A stretch of DNA of 64,000 nt from Streptococcus mitis. GTDB taxonomy: Bacteria; Bacillota; Bacilli; Lactobacillales; Streptococcaceae. Below the pieces are notes generated by a model. It had not been told where the DNA came from and did no database searches. It was given only the letters and a program-made list of their open reading frames with translations. Location of the stretch: positions 446,001 to 510,000 of the forward strand of contig CP014326.1 of NCBI GenBank assembly GCA_001560895.1, given 5' to 3'. The translations under genes were made by a program, and so were the position numbers. This document shows positions 29,374 through 37,350 of the stretch, piece by piece (within the stretch, counting starts at the first letter, position 1; each line of letters begins with the position of its first letter).

Positions 29374-29442
29374 ATGTGGCGCTAATGAACTGCGCCACAA
29401 AAGTTAGGTTTTTTCTGTCCAACTTTTGGGGTCAGTACAGAA
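29374..29442 (-). mobile_element. Possible IS3/IS150-type terminal remnant
   Basis: On the minus strand TACTGACCCCAAAAGTTGGACAG opens a segment with CCAACTTTT/AAAAGTT-a-GG inverted repeats and a TGGCGC/GCGCCA hairpin (29376-29398). Similar GACCCCAAAAGTTGGACA ends occur on IS3-family elements. No transposase frame is left, so this is at most a solo end. Confidence 0.4.
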
Positions 29443-29480
29443 GGGGTGTTTTTTCTATCGTTTTTAGTGCTAAGACTACA

Positions 29481-29538
29481 CAAAAAAGCCTTGATTCCAA
29501 GGCTTTTTCCTGTTGATTTAGATGCCCCCTACAGGGAT
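29481..29538 (-). pseudogene. tRNA-Lys 3'-end fragment with its terminator
   Basis: The hairpin AAAAAAGCCTTG/CAAGGCTTTTT followed by CCTGTTGATTTAGA and then TGCCCCCTACAGGGA repeats the 3' end and downstream flank of the two intact tRNA-Lys genes at 32618 and 33628. The sequence diverges after about 15 bases of tRNA. This is the footprint expected of an old tRNA-3'-end recombination or attachment site. Confidence 0.75.
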
Positions 29539-30092
29539 TTGGAAAGGACTTTCATATTGAGAGCAATTAAAAATATTGAAATATAAGTGATTTTAGGTAT
29601 TTTCAATGTCATGATTTAAAAATGGGACAAAAGTGGGGCAAAAACCATACAGATTCTAAACTGTATGGTTCTTTTTTTATCTAACCAAGAAAGGTTAAAA
29701 CTTATTAAAACACATGCAATCAACTGTTGAAAACTTTTTAGTCCGTGTAATATAAAAACAAGTAAAAAGTTGAACTATAGGGAATATTGTGTCATAATAG
29801 GTAATAGATGAATAATTAATAGATTGGAAATAATGCTTTCTTACCTTAACAAGTTGAATTGGTTATACATTTTTTCGTCGCAATTGTGTCTATCTCTCGA
29901 GTTTAGCTAGTTTTTATAAGCTCTGGTTTCTAATCAATATAACAAATTTTAGAAGTGCATAAGACAAGATGGTGACATTACTACAGTCATTTCTAGTCAC
30001 CATATGTTGCTGGCACAGGCTGTTTGTAGTGTTGGCTATTTACTAGTCAGTTTAATCGGAGTGTTTAATTTTTATTGTTGAAAGGTTTTTAT
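29539..30092. other. Non-coding stretch with terminator, promoter and inverted repeat
   Basis: No credible gene. Contents: a terminator AACCATACAG/CTGTATGGTT plus T run at 29643-29678, a near-consensus promoter TTGAAC-17-CATAAT at 29770-29798 reading rightwards, and an inverted repeat ATGGTGAC/GTCACCAT at 29969-30003. The purine-rich TGGGACAAAAGTGGGGCAAA at 29624 resembles TGGGACAAATGATGGGGTAAA at 33546 beside tRNA-Lys copy 2. Confidence 0.6.
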
Positions 30093-31382
30093 ATGGCGAA
30101 AATTCTATCTTTAGGTCTGACAGGTAAGAAATTACTTGCTCAGGGGTTCTTGTTTGTTCTGCTAGGTCTTATCTTGATGGTCACGGGGACTTGGTTGCCA
30201 GTAAAGGTTATTCGACTGGTTCTGTTTTTAGCTTGGATAGCAACGGTCGTAGATTTGCTATTAAGAGTTTTCAAAAAAAGCCAGTCAACGGATACCTTGG
30301 GAGTTGCACTGGTTAAATTGTTAGTGCTGGGATATTTGCTAGGTTCTAATCTTGCGACTGATGTGCCGATTTATATTTTGGCTCTTGTGATTGGAGTTTA
30401 TCAGATTTTTCATGCTAGTATTAACCTTGTCACCTATGTTCTCTACCGCAAAAACAAAATTCGACCTCGTTTTCGTCTCTTACTAGATGGACTCGTACTA
30501 GTTTTTCTTGGTGGGACTAGTCTTTTGTCCTCTACAGGAAATTCTGTCTTTCAACTCTTTGTATTAGGGGCTTATTTTTTCCTTTATGGTGTGTCCAATA
30601 TCCGTGATGGTTTCTTGTTTGAGGAGGAAATTGGGAAAAACCATCTCAAACGTCGTGTAAGAATGAGCTTACCTATTGTCCTAGCCGCTCTCATCCCTGC
30701 AAGAACTTTAGCAAAAATTAACAAATTTATGCTGGAAAATGCTGATGAGGAAGAAGATATCCATCTTGGAATAGTGAAGTCTGGTAAGACAGCAGAGCTA
30801 GAAATTTTTGTTCATACAGCTGAGACCTCTCTGTTTTCGGCAATTGGTCATGTGGATATCTGCTATCAAGGCCGTGTTATTTCTTATGGCAACTATGATC
30901 CGTCTTCTGAGACCTTATTTGGCATGGTAGGAGATGGTGTCTTATATTTCTGTGATCGTGACAAGTACATTGACCTATGTAAACGTGAGAGTCAAAAAAC
31001 GCTTTTTGGTTATGGGATAGATTTGACGCCTGAAATGGAAAAAGCAGTTCAGAAAAAGTTGGCTGAATTGAAACAACTGACGATTCCATGGGAGCCAAGT
31101 GCAGATAAAATCATGACAGGTGATGGTAAGGAAGACTACACCTACGCTTATAAAATCAGACATGAGACAGATGGGGAACTTTATAAATTTATCAAATCTA
31201 AGTTTAAATCCTACTTTGTCTTATCTACAAACTGTGTGCTCTTGGCTGATACCATAGTCGGTCAGGCTGGCACCGATATCCTCTCACCCAAAGGATTTAT
31301 CGCTCCAGGAACTTACCAAGCCTACCTTAATCGAGAGTTTGAAAAACCAAATAGTATAGTCGTATCTAAACATGTTTATTAA
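30093..31382 (+). CDS. HdeD-like membrane domain fused to a permuted papain-like hydrolase domain
   Basis: A 429-residue protein I do not recognise by name. Residues 12-175 form about six membrane helices resembling the HdeD/DUF308 fold, with another hydrophobic stretch at 192-204. The soluble C-terminal part (about 225-429) has SAIGHVDICYQGRVISYGNYD with H253 and, later, YFVLSTNCVLLADTIVGQAG with C381 at the start of a helix. His before Cys is the order of circularly permuted NlpC/P60 (YiiX/DUF4105-like) enzymes. GAAAGG supports the ATG at 30093 rather than the TTG at 30075. It is followed by an AI-2E family gene 9 bp downstream. Confidence 0.65.
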   Translation: MAKILSLGLTGKKLLAQGFLFVLLGLILMVTGTWLPVKVIRLVLFLAWIATVVDLLLRVFKKSQSTDTLGVALVKLLVLGYLLGSNLATDVPIYILALVIGVYQIFHASINLVTYVLYRKNKIRPRFRLLLDGLVLVFLGGTSLLSSTGNSVFQLFVLGAYFFLYGVSNIRDGFLFEEEIGKNHLKRRVRMSLPIVLAALIPARTLAKINKFMLENADEEEDIHLGIVKSGKTAELEIFVHTAETSLFSAIGHVDICYQGRVISYGNYDPSSETLFGMVGDGVLYFCDRDKYIDLCKRESQKTLFGYGIDLTPEMEKAVQKKLAELKQLTIPWEPSADKIMTGDGKEDYTYAYKIRHETDGELYKFIKSKFKSYFVLSTNCVLLADTIVGQAGTDILSPKGFIAPGTYQAYLNREFEKPNSIVVSKHVY

Positions 31383-31391
31383 GGAGAATTT

Positions 31392-32480
31392 ATGAACTTA
31401 GTAAAAAAATACACCCCGTTAATACTTTTTATAGGGCTGGTTGCTCTTGTAATTCTGAATGCATCGAGCTTTATATCAGGAGCAATCTCTCTCTTTGATG
31501 TAATATCAACCTTGATTTATGGTGCTGTTATTGCTTTTGTGCTTAATGTTCCTATGAAAAAAATTGAACAGTACTTAGTTAAATTGAAGGTAAAGGCAGA
31601 GTTGCGTCGTCCGATTGCCATGGTACTTGTTTTCCTAGCTCTTATCTTAATCGTGATTGCTCTTTTGGTTTTGGTGCTGCCAACCCTAGCCCAGACTATT
31701 AGTCAGCTGGGAACAGTCCTTTCAACAGTCCTTACTCAACTTGGGAAATTGCTAGGCAGCTCGGAATTTGTAACCAAAGACATGTTGTCAACTATCGTAT
31801 CAGGCATACAGGGACAATCTAGTTCTATTAGCCAAGCTTTGATAGGTTTTTTATCAGGTCTGACTAGTAATATCGGCAATATTTTTTCAAGTTTGATGAA
31901 TGCCTTTTTGATTATAGTCTTCACCTTTTCATTTTTATCCAGTAAGGAACATTTGGCAGCGATGACGAGTCGACTTCTAAAAGTTTTTCTTCCAGAGAAG
32001 GTGGTGATAAAGTTGACTTACATTGGACAAGTAGCACTAGAGACTTATGACCAATTTTTGATGAGTCAGCTGATTGAAGCAGTTATCATAGGAGTTATGA
32101 TAGCGGTTGGTTACAGCGTGTTTGGACTACCCTATGGAGTAATGACAGGTATCTTTGCAGGAGTGCTATCGTTCATTCCTTATGTAGGGCCTATGATTGC
32201 TTGTGTTGTGGGAGCGATTTTTATCTTCACAGTGAGTCCTACTCAAGCCTTACTTTCTCTTCTTCTATATCAAGTTATACAGCTGATTGAAGGAAACCTT
32301 ATTTATCCTAGAGTTGTAGGTCAGTCTATTGGTTTGCCAGCTATTTTCACGCTTGCGGCTGCTAGTATTGGAGGCAATCTCTTTGGCTTACTTGGGATGA
32401 TATTCTTTACCCCCGTATTTGCTGTTATCTATCGACTGGTTAAAGAATTTGTCGTTGCAAAGGAAAATCAGGTAGATTAA
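31392..32480 (+). CDS. AI-2E family transporter
   Basis: A 362-residue membrane protein of the AI-2E/TqsA (PF01594) family with about eight helices. The family C-terminal block GVLSFIPYVGPMIACVVGAIFIF and QLIEGNLIYPRVVGQSIGLPAIFTL is clear. Members export AI-2, Na+/H+ or are uncharacterised. It sits 9 bp behind the membrane/hydrolase fusion gene and forms an operon with it. Confidence 0.9.
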   Translation: MNLVKKYTPLILFIGLVALVILNASSFISGAISLFDVISTLIYGAVIAFVLNVPMKKIEQYLVKLKVKAELRRPIAMVLVFLALILIVIALLVLVLPTLAQTISQLGTVLSTVLTQLGKLLGSSEFVTKDMLSTIVSGIQGQSSSISQALIGFLSGLTSNIGNIFSSLMNAFLIIVFTFSFLSSKEHLAAMTSRLLKVFLPEKVVIKLTYIGQVALETYDQFLMSQLIEAVIIGVMIAVGYSVFGLPYGVMTGIFAGVLSFIPYVGPMIACVVGAIFIFTVSPTQALLSLLLYQVIQLIEGNLIYPRVVGQSIGLPAIFTLAAASIGGNLFGLLGMIFFTPVFAVIYRLVKEFVVAKENQVD

Positions 32481-32507
32481 GAAAAACTAAATTTAATAAG
32501 ATATACT

Positions 32508-32540
32508 GAGAAGAGAGTGAGAGATTCTCTTCTCTTTTAT
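32508..32540 (+). terminator. Terminator after the AI-2E family gene
   Basis: GAGAAGAG...CTCTTCTC hairpin followed by TTTTATTTTT. Confidence 0.75.
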
Positions 32541-32617
32541 TTTTAAATACTTTTCTACAAAAAGCTATTGGACGTCAAAAAAGTCTTGGTTTCAAGGCTT
32601 ATTCCTGTTGATTTAGA

Positions 32618-32690
32618 TGCCCCCTGCAGGGCTCGAACCTGCGCCCCATAGATTAAGAGTCTACTGCTCTACCAACTGAGCTAAGGAGGC
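32618..32690 (-). tRNA. tRNA-Lys (anticodon CTT), copy 1
   Basis: On the minus strand a 73-nt cloverleaf: acceptor GCCTCCT/AGGGGGC with discriminator A, D-arm AGCTCAGTTGGTAGAGC, anticodon loop CTCTTAA (CTT), T-arm GCAGG-TTCGAGC-CCTGC. No encoded CCA. A degraded copy of the AAAAAGCCTTG/CAAGGCTT terminator lies downstream at 32576-32604. Confidence 0.95.
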
Positions 32691-32752
32691 AACAGAAAAA
32701 GCTGAGAATGTAACTTCCCAGCTATTTTAATATGCCCAAAATGGCAACTAGA

Positions 32753-33268
32753 TTATTTACGAAAGGCCTCAATAATGTAGGTGAAGCCAGTAACTAAAAA
32801 TGAAAAGGCAATGACATAAACGACAAAGACACCTGTAGCCACTGGATTGAACAGAATCACTAGACCTAGTAAAAATACAAGCAAGGCTACCCACATGATA
32901 TGGTTGCCAATAATAGGGAAAATCAATCCCAGACGATTGCCTTTAAAGAAAACTATAATGGCTTCTACAATTAACCAAATTCCTAAAATAGTTGGAATGA
33001 CAACTGGCAGCGTCACAAAGCCATAAGCAACGAGGTAAAGAGCTAAGAGAAGACTAACAAACCCTTGGAAAAGATAAACAGGTGAGCGAAGCTCTTTTGG
33101 TGCAGAGAAATAGCCTAAAAGAGCTGCTATAGAAGAAACCAGTAAATCAAATGCAATCCACCAGCTGTAAGCAACAAGATTAGCTACTGGGTGTGTAAAT
33201 AGGAAAAGTCCTAAAAGGACAAAAACAACTCCTGCAAGGAATAGCAGTAAACGATTAGAAAATTTCAT
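32753..33268 (-). CDS. HdeD/DUF308-family membrane protein
   Basis: A 171-residue protein with six hydrophobic helices arranged as three hairpins and the HdeD-like starts GLFLFTHPVANLVAYSWWIAF and GIWLIVEAIIVFF. HdeD is an acid-stress membrane protein in enterobacteria; here the function is unknown. The frame runs to 33346, but GGGGG at 33276-33280 supports the ATG at 33268. It lies between two tRNA-Lys genes and has a TATAG tandem repeat in its promoter region. Confidence 0.82.
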   Translation of the reverse strand: MKFSNRLLLFLAGVVFVLLGLFLFTHPVANLVAYSWWIAFDLLVSSIAALLGYFSAPKELRSPVYLFQGFVSLLLALYLVAYGFVTLPVVIPTILGIWLIVEAIIVFFKGNRLGLIFPIIGNHIMWVALLVFLLGLVILFNPVATGVFVVYVIAFSFLVTGFTYIIEAFRK

Positions 33269-33282
33269 TTCAATACCCCCTA

Positions 33283-33302
33283 TATAGTATAGTATAGTAT
33301 AG
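33283..33302. repeat. Simple sequence repeat (TATAG)x4 in the HdeD-like promoter
   Basis: Four perfect 5-bp units directly upstream of the ribosome site. On the minus strand they read CTATA and generate overlapping TATACT -10 boxes. Confidence 0.9.
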
Positions 33303-33586
33303 TTTGATAATAAAAATATTATACACCTTTTTAGAGGAAATATCAATAAACAAAATGGAAAATTTGGAAGTTTCAGTCTGATTTATGAAAAGAAAATCAG
33401 TTTTTATTATTTTGAAAATAAAAAGAGAAGATAAAATTTGTCTTCTCTACATGAAAATATTGTATGGAATCAAAGCAAAAGTAACTGGCTTTACACTATT
33501 TGTAAAGATGTAATTTGATTCAAAAAGAAAAGATAGATTTAAAATGTGGGACAAATGATGGGGTAAATCAGTTATAGACAAGCAAA

Positions 33587-33614
33587 AAAAGCCTTGATTT
33601 ACAAGGCTTTTTCC
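33587..33614 (-). terminator. Terminator of tRNA-Lys copy 2
   Basis: On the minus strand AAAAAGCCTTG-taaat-CAAGGCTTTTTTT, about 14 bp beyond the tRNA 3' end. The 33303-33586 stretch otherwise shows only AT-rich sequence and the TGGGACAAATGATGGGG motif at 33546. Confidence 0.8.
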
Positions 33615-33627
33615 TGTTGTATTTAGA

Positions 33628-33700
33628 TGCCCCCTACAGGGATCGAACCTGTGACCCACGGATTAAGAGTCCGCTGCTCTGCCAGCTGAGCTAAGGAGGC
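33628..33700 (-). tRNA. tRNA-Lys (anticodon CTT), copy 2
   Basis: 73-nt cloverleaf on the minus strand: GCCTCCT acceptor, D-arm AGCTCAGCTGGCAGAGC, anticodon loop CTCTTAA (CTT), T-arm ACAGG-TTCGATC-CCTGT, AGGGGGC plus discriminator A. It follows the 6S RNA 3' end by only a few bases. Confidence 0.96.
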
Positions 33701-33704
33701 AAAG

Positions 33705-33901
33705 AAAAAAGCTGTATTGGTGCCGAAACTTCACGGTTTGTATTGAACCCGCGCAATTAAGCAGGTGGGCAACTCGCTCTAACTGAAGCTGTTTCCGTGT
33801 GAGACGGCCTACATGCTGTTAGAAGACTTTTGTTTCCCTAATAATACAAAAAATAGTCGGTCAACACTTAAGTGTGAAGTCGTACACCACAGCGTTTCTA
33901 T
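33705..33901 (-). ncRNA. ssrS: 6S RNA
   Basis: A roughly 195-nt RNA on the minus strand, closed by a terminal helix GCTGT-GGTG/CACC-aat-ACAGC and ending in TTTTTTC. The middle can form a long irregular hairpin with an open bubble, the shape that mimics an open promoter for RNA polymerase. The position next to rarA matches the 6S-1/rarA neighbourhood in Bacillus. A promoter TTGATT-16-TATCAT (33908-33935, minus strand) ends 7 bp before the predicted 5' end. Confidence 0.8.
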
Positions 33902-33907
33902 GTTTAT

Positions 33908-33935
33908 ATGATACCACTTTTTCAAAAAAAATCAA
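33908..33935 (-). promoter_or_regulatory. Promoter of 6S RNA
   Basis: Minus-strand TTGATT (33930-33935), 16-bp spacer, TATCAT (33908-33913). Possibly also reads through to tRNA-Lys copy 2. Confidence 0.65.
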
Positions 33936-33964
33936 GAGGAAAGTGCAATTTTTTGAAAAGGATT

Positions 33965-35236
33965 TCAGATTTTTCGCAAACGGTCGATAGCTTCCTTTCT
34001 TTGAGCCAAAGCCCGTTCATATTTACCAGTATCTTCTGCTTGGAAATAGTGATGATTACGAATTTTTTCTGGCAGATAGTCTTGTTTAATCCAATTTCCA
34101 GGATAGTTGTGAGGATAGAGATAGTCTTGGGCATTCCCCAGTTCCTTGCTTCCGCTGTAGTGCCCATCACGCAGGTGTCGCGGAATAGGCAAGTGCCCTG
34201 ATGTTTTGAGGTCGGCAAGTGCCTTGTCTATAGCTACATAGGCTGAGTTGGATTTTGGAGAAAGGGCTAAATCAATCACGATATTGGCAATGAGAATGCG
34301 GGCTTCTGGGAACCCAATCTTCTGGGCAGCATCCAGAGCAGTCACGGTGTGAATCTGGGCTTCAGGATTGGCCAAACCGATATCTTCATAAGCGATAACG
34401 GTCAAGCGACGAGCGAGACTAGGCAAATCTCCAGCCTCAATCAAGCGGGCAGCATAGTGAAGACTAGCATCCACATCTGAGCCACGGATGGACTTTTGCA
34501 GGGCTGAAAGCACATCGTAGTGTCCATCTCCATCCTTATCCATGGTAATGTAGCTCCGCTGCAGGCTATTTTCCATAATGTCGAGAGTGATATGGCGGAT
34601 GCCCTCGTCATTCTCAGGGGTAGAGAGAACAGCCAAATCCAGTGAGTTGAAGGCAGAGCGAAGGTCTCCGTTTGTAGAGGTTGCGATGAAATCCAGCGCA
34701 TCCTCATCTAGTTCTACTGGAAAATCAAAACCACGTTCAGGGTTACTTAGAGCTATCTGAAGAGCCTCTTTGACGTCTTGGTTAGACAGAGGTTCCAACT
34801 CAAAAATTTGAACACGGCTACGAATGGCAGGAGTGACAGAAAAGAAAGGATTTTCAGTCGTAGCCCCAATCATGATGACCAGACCACTTTCCAAGAGAGG
34901 CAAGAGGAAGTCTTGCTTGGTTTTATCTAGTCTATGAATCTCGTCTAGTAATAGGACGAGACCACCAGAGAATTTCGCCTCTTCAGCTATTTCTTGGAGT
35001 CTTTTTTTACTATCAACTGTCGCATTGAAAGTTCGAAAGGCATACTTGGTCGTCCCAGCGATGGCAGAGGCAATACTGGTTTTGCCGATTCCAGGAGGTC
35101 CATAAAGAATCATGGAGGACAGGCGGTTGGCTTCCACCATGCGACGAATGATTTTTCCAGTCCCGACCAGATGTTCCTGACCAATGACCTGGTCGATGGT
35201 TTTAGGGCGCATGCGAAGCGCGAGATTGTCTGGCAT
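33965..35236 (-). CDS. rarA: Replication-associated recombination protein RarA (MgsA)
   Basis: A 423-residue AAA+ ATPase of the clamp-loader group acting at stalled replication forks. N-terminal LALRMRPKTIDQVIGQEHL, Walker A GPPGIGKTS (about 46-54), Walker B LLLDEIHR, sensor GATTENPFF, and the C-terminal tetramerisation domain with LPIPRHLRDGHY. Divergent from the DUF3013 gene and followed by 6S RNA. Confidence 0.95.
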   Translation of the reverse strand: MPDNLALRMRPKTIDQVIGQEHLVGTGKIIRRMVEANRLSSMILYGPPGIGKTSIASAIAGTTKYAFRTFNATVDSKKRLQEIAEEAKFSGGLVLLLDEIHRLDKTKQDFLLPLLESGLVIMIGATTENPFFSVTPAIRSRVQIFELEPLSNQDVKEALQIALSNPERGFDFPVELDEDALDFIATSTNGDLRSAFNSLDLAVLSTPENDEGIRHITLDIMENSLQRSYITMDKDGDGHYDVLSALQKSIRGSDVDASLHYAARLIEAGDLPSLARRLTVIAYEDIGLANPEAQIHTVTALDAAQKIGFPEARILIANIVIDLALSPKSNSAYVAIDKALADLKTSGHLPIPRHLRDGHYSGSKELGNAQDYLYPHNYPGNWIKQDYLPEKIRNHHYFQAEDTGKYERALAQRKEAIDRLRKI

Positions 35237-35352
35237 AGCAGTCCTTTCTAACGTGGATTTTCTGATGTATATGTGGTAAGATGGTAGTATCTATTTTAGC
35301 ATATTTCCGAGCAATCGGGGCGATTTAAGAGTCGCATAGGAAAGAGGACAAA

Positions 35353-35823
35353 ATGGCAACTTACGGATTTTTAGATGTTTTAGAGGAAGAGTTGGAGAAG
35401 AACTTTCCCTTTGACTTTGAGATTAGTTGGGACAAACGCAACCACGCAGTTGAAGTGAGTTTTCTATTGGAAGCACAAAACGCTGCAGGTGTGGAGATGG
35501 TGGGTGAAGATGGAGAGGTTTCATCAGATGACATTCTCTTTGAAGAAGCAGTGCTTTTTTACAATCCAGCCAAATCAACAGTCAATGAGGAAGACTATTT
35601 GACTGTCATCCCTTACTTGCCTAAAAAAGGATTTTCTCGCGAATTTTTAGCTTATTTTGCGCTATTCCTTAAAGATACTGCCGAGGTTGGACTAGATGCC
35701 CTCATGGACTTTTTGGAAGACCCAGAAGCAGAAGAATTTGTCATGGAATGGAACCAAGAAGTCTTTGAAGAAGGAAAAGTCGGCTTGGAAGAGGGAGAGT
35801 TTTATCCTTATCCGAGATACTAG
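35353..35823 (+). CDS. DUF3013 family protein
   Basis: A 156-residue acidic soluble protein (start MATYGFLDVLEEELEK) typical of the streptococcal/lactococcal DUF3013 family, function unknown. It is followed 9 bp later by a Nudix gene, probably in one transcript. Confidence 0.78.
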   Translation: MATYGFLDVLEEELEKNFPFDFEISWDKRNHAVEVSFLLEAQNAAGVEMVGEDGEVSSDDILFEEAVLFYNPAKSTVNEEDYLTVIPYLPKKGFSREFLAYFALFLKDTAEVGLDALMDFLEDPEAEEFVMEWNQEVFEEGKVGLEEGEFYPYPRY

Positions 35824-35832
35824 GAGTTTGAC

Positions 35833-36261
35833 ATGGAAATAGAGATTTCTGATTTCACAGGCTGTAAGATTGCTTTGTTTTGTGGGGATAAGCTCTTGAC
35901 TATCTTACGCGATGATAAGGCAAGCATTCCCTGGCCCAATATGTGGGAACTTCCAGGCGGTGGACGTGAAGGTGATGAAAGTCCTTTTGAGTGCGTGGCG
36001 CGTGAGGTTTATGAAGAACTGGAAATTCATTTGACTGAGGATTGTCTGCTTTGGAGTAAGGTTTATCCAAGTATGCTTTTTGCGGATAAACAATCTGTAT
36101 TTCTAGTCGGTCAGTTAACACAGAACCAGTTTGACAGCATCGTATTTGGAGATGAGGGACAGGGTTATCAGTTAATGAATGTTGAGGAGTTTCTTAGTTC
36201 CAGTCAAGTTGTACCTCAGTTGCAAGAGAGATTAAAAGATTATTTAAAAGTAAGTGATTAG
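35833..36261 (+). CDS. Nudix hydrolase
   Basis: A 142-residue Nudix domain. The Nudix box GGGREGDESPFECVAREVYEELEI (about residues 40-63) keeps the metal-binding REVYEE core; the usual Gly after EEx is Glu. It probably hydrolyses a nucleoside-diphosphate derivative; substrate unknown. Confidence 0.88.
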   Translation: MEIEISDFTGCKIALFCGDKLLTILRDDKASIPWPNMWELPGGGREGDESPFECVAREVYEELEIHLTEDCLLWSKVYPSMLFADKQSVFLVGQLTQNQFDSIVFGDEGQGYQLMNVEEFLSSSQVVPQLQERLKDYLKVSD

Positions 36262-36301
36262 AAAGGATGGTTCAGTTACATTTCTAAACTGAACCCGCCC
36301 T

Positions 36302-36377
36302 AAACACGGTGCCAAAAAGATAAACTTCTCTTAGACACAAGCGTCTTCAGAGAAGTTTCTATTTTGGCTTTGTGTTT
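36302..36377. repeat. Long (76-bp) inverted repeat before prmA
   Basis: AAACAC...GTGTTT ends, then GCCAAAA/TTTTGGC, AAACTTCTCT/AGAGAAGTTT and an inner AGAC/GTCT. It forms one almost continuous stem of about 30 bp with few mismatches. Longer than an ordinary terminator; it could be a bidirectional terminator, leader structure or MITE-like element. Confidence 0.7.
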
Positions 36378-36398
36378 TACGGGCTTGGTATCTTAAAT

Positions 36399-37349
36399 AT
36401 GGAAACATGGCAAGAGTTAAAAGTTACAGTCAAGCGTGAGGGAGAGGAGTTGGTTTCCAATCTCTTGATTGAGTTGGGAGCGCAAGGTGTTGCAATCGAA
36501 GACAGCATGGACTATGTGGGAAATGTTGACCGCTTTGGCGAGATATTCCCAGAGGTTGAGCAGCAAGAAGAGATCGTAGTGACTGCCTACTATCCTGATA
36601 CGGTGGATGTAGCAGTGGTTGAGGCAGATTTACAGGCTCGCTTAGCAGAGTTGACAGATTTTATGGATTTGGGAGAGGTCAAGATGGGGACAACTGCCTT
36701 GGCTGAGGAAGATTGGGCTGACAACTGGAAGAAATACTATGAGCCAGCTCGTATTACTCATGATTTGACCATCGTGCCGTCTTGGACAGACTATGAGGCG
36801 ACTGCGGGAGAAAAGATTATCAAGCTAGATCCAGGCATGGCCTTTGGGACTGGGACGCATCCAACCACTAAGATGAGCCTTTTTGCCTTGGAGCAGGTCC
36901 TTCGTGGTGGGGAAACGGTGCTAGATGTGGGGACTGGTTCAGGGGTTCTCTCTATTGCCAGCTCGCTGCTTGGTGCCAAAGAAATTTTTGCCTATGACTT
37001 GGATGATGTGGCGGTTCGAGTCGCTCAGGAAAATATTGAACTCAACCCTGGTATGGAAAACATCCATGTAGCAGCAGGAGACTTGCTTAAGGGTATTGAG
37101 ATTGAGGCAGATGTCATCGTGGCTAATATCTTGGCGGATATTCTTATTCATCTGACAGACGATGCTTATCGTTTGGTTAAGGACGAAGGCTACCTGATTA
37201 TGAGTGGGATTATCAAGGACAAGTGGGACATGGTGCGCGAATCGGCTGAGTCAGCTGGATTTTTCCTTGAAACCCACATGATTCAAGGGGAATGGAATGC
37301 CTGTGTTTTCAAGAAGACCAAGGATATTTCTGGTGTGATTGGAGGCTAG
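36399..37349 (+). CDS. prmA: Ribosomal protein L11 methyltransferase
   Basis: SAM-dependent methylation of L11. The 316-residue protein has an N-terminal [17 protein letters not shown] substrate-binding domain and the Rossmann domain with [24 protein letters not shown] and VANILADIL. The open frame reaches 36372, but METWQ at 36399 is the family start; no strong Shine-Dalgarno is seen. It is followed directly by rsmE. Confidence 0.94.
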   Translation: METWQELKVTVKREGEELVSNLLIELGAQGVAIEDSMDYVGNVDRFGEIFPEVEQQEEIVVTAYYPDTVDVAVVEADLQARLAELTDFMDLGEVKMGTTALAEEDWADNWKKYYEPARITHDLTIVPSWTDYEATAGEKIIKLDPGMAFGTGTHPTTKMSLFALEQVLRGGETVLDVGTGSGVLSIASSLLGAKEIFAYDLDDVAVRVAQENIELNPGMENIHVAAGDLLKGIEIEADVIVANILADILIHLTDDAYRLVKDEGYLIMSGIIKDKWDMVRESAESAGFFLETHMIQGEWNACVFKKTKDISGVIGG

Positions 37350-37350
37350 C

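Noticed and set aside
29969..30003. ATGGTGAC/GTCACCAT inverted repeat as a terminator or operator
   Set aside because: No T run and a 19-base loop; kept only as a note in the non-coding stretch.
33447..33659. Open frame on the minus strand starting MGHRFDPCRG
   Set aside because: It reads through the 3' half of tRNA-Lys copy 2; such frames are a known artefact of tRNA sequence.
33908..34218. Frames on both strands at the 3' end of rarA
   Set aside because: They overlap the 6S RNA promoter and the rarA coding end and resemble no protein; low-complexity AT-rich translation.
37339..37350. Earlier TTG start for rsmE
   Set aside because: The TTG lies inside the GGAGG region and the family N-terminus begins at 37351.
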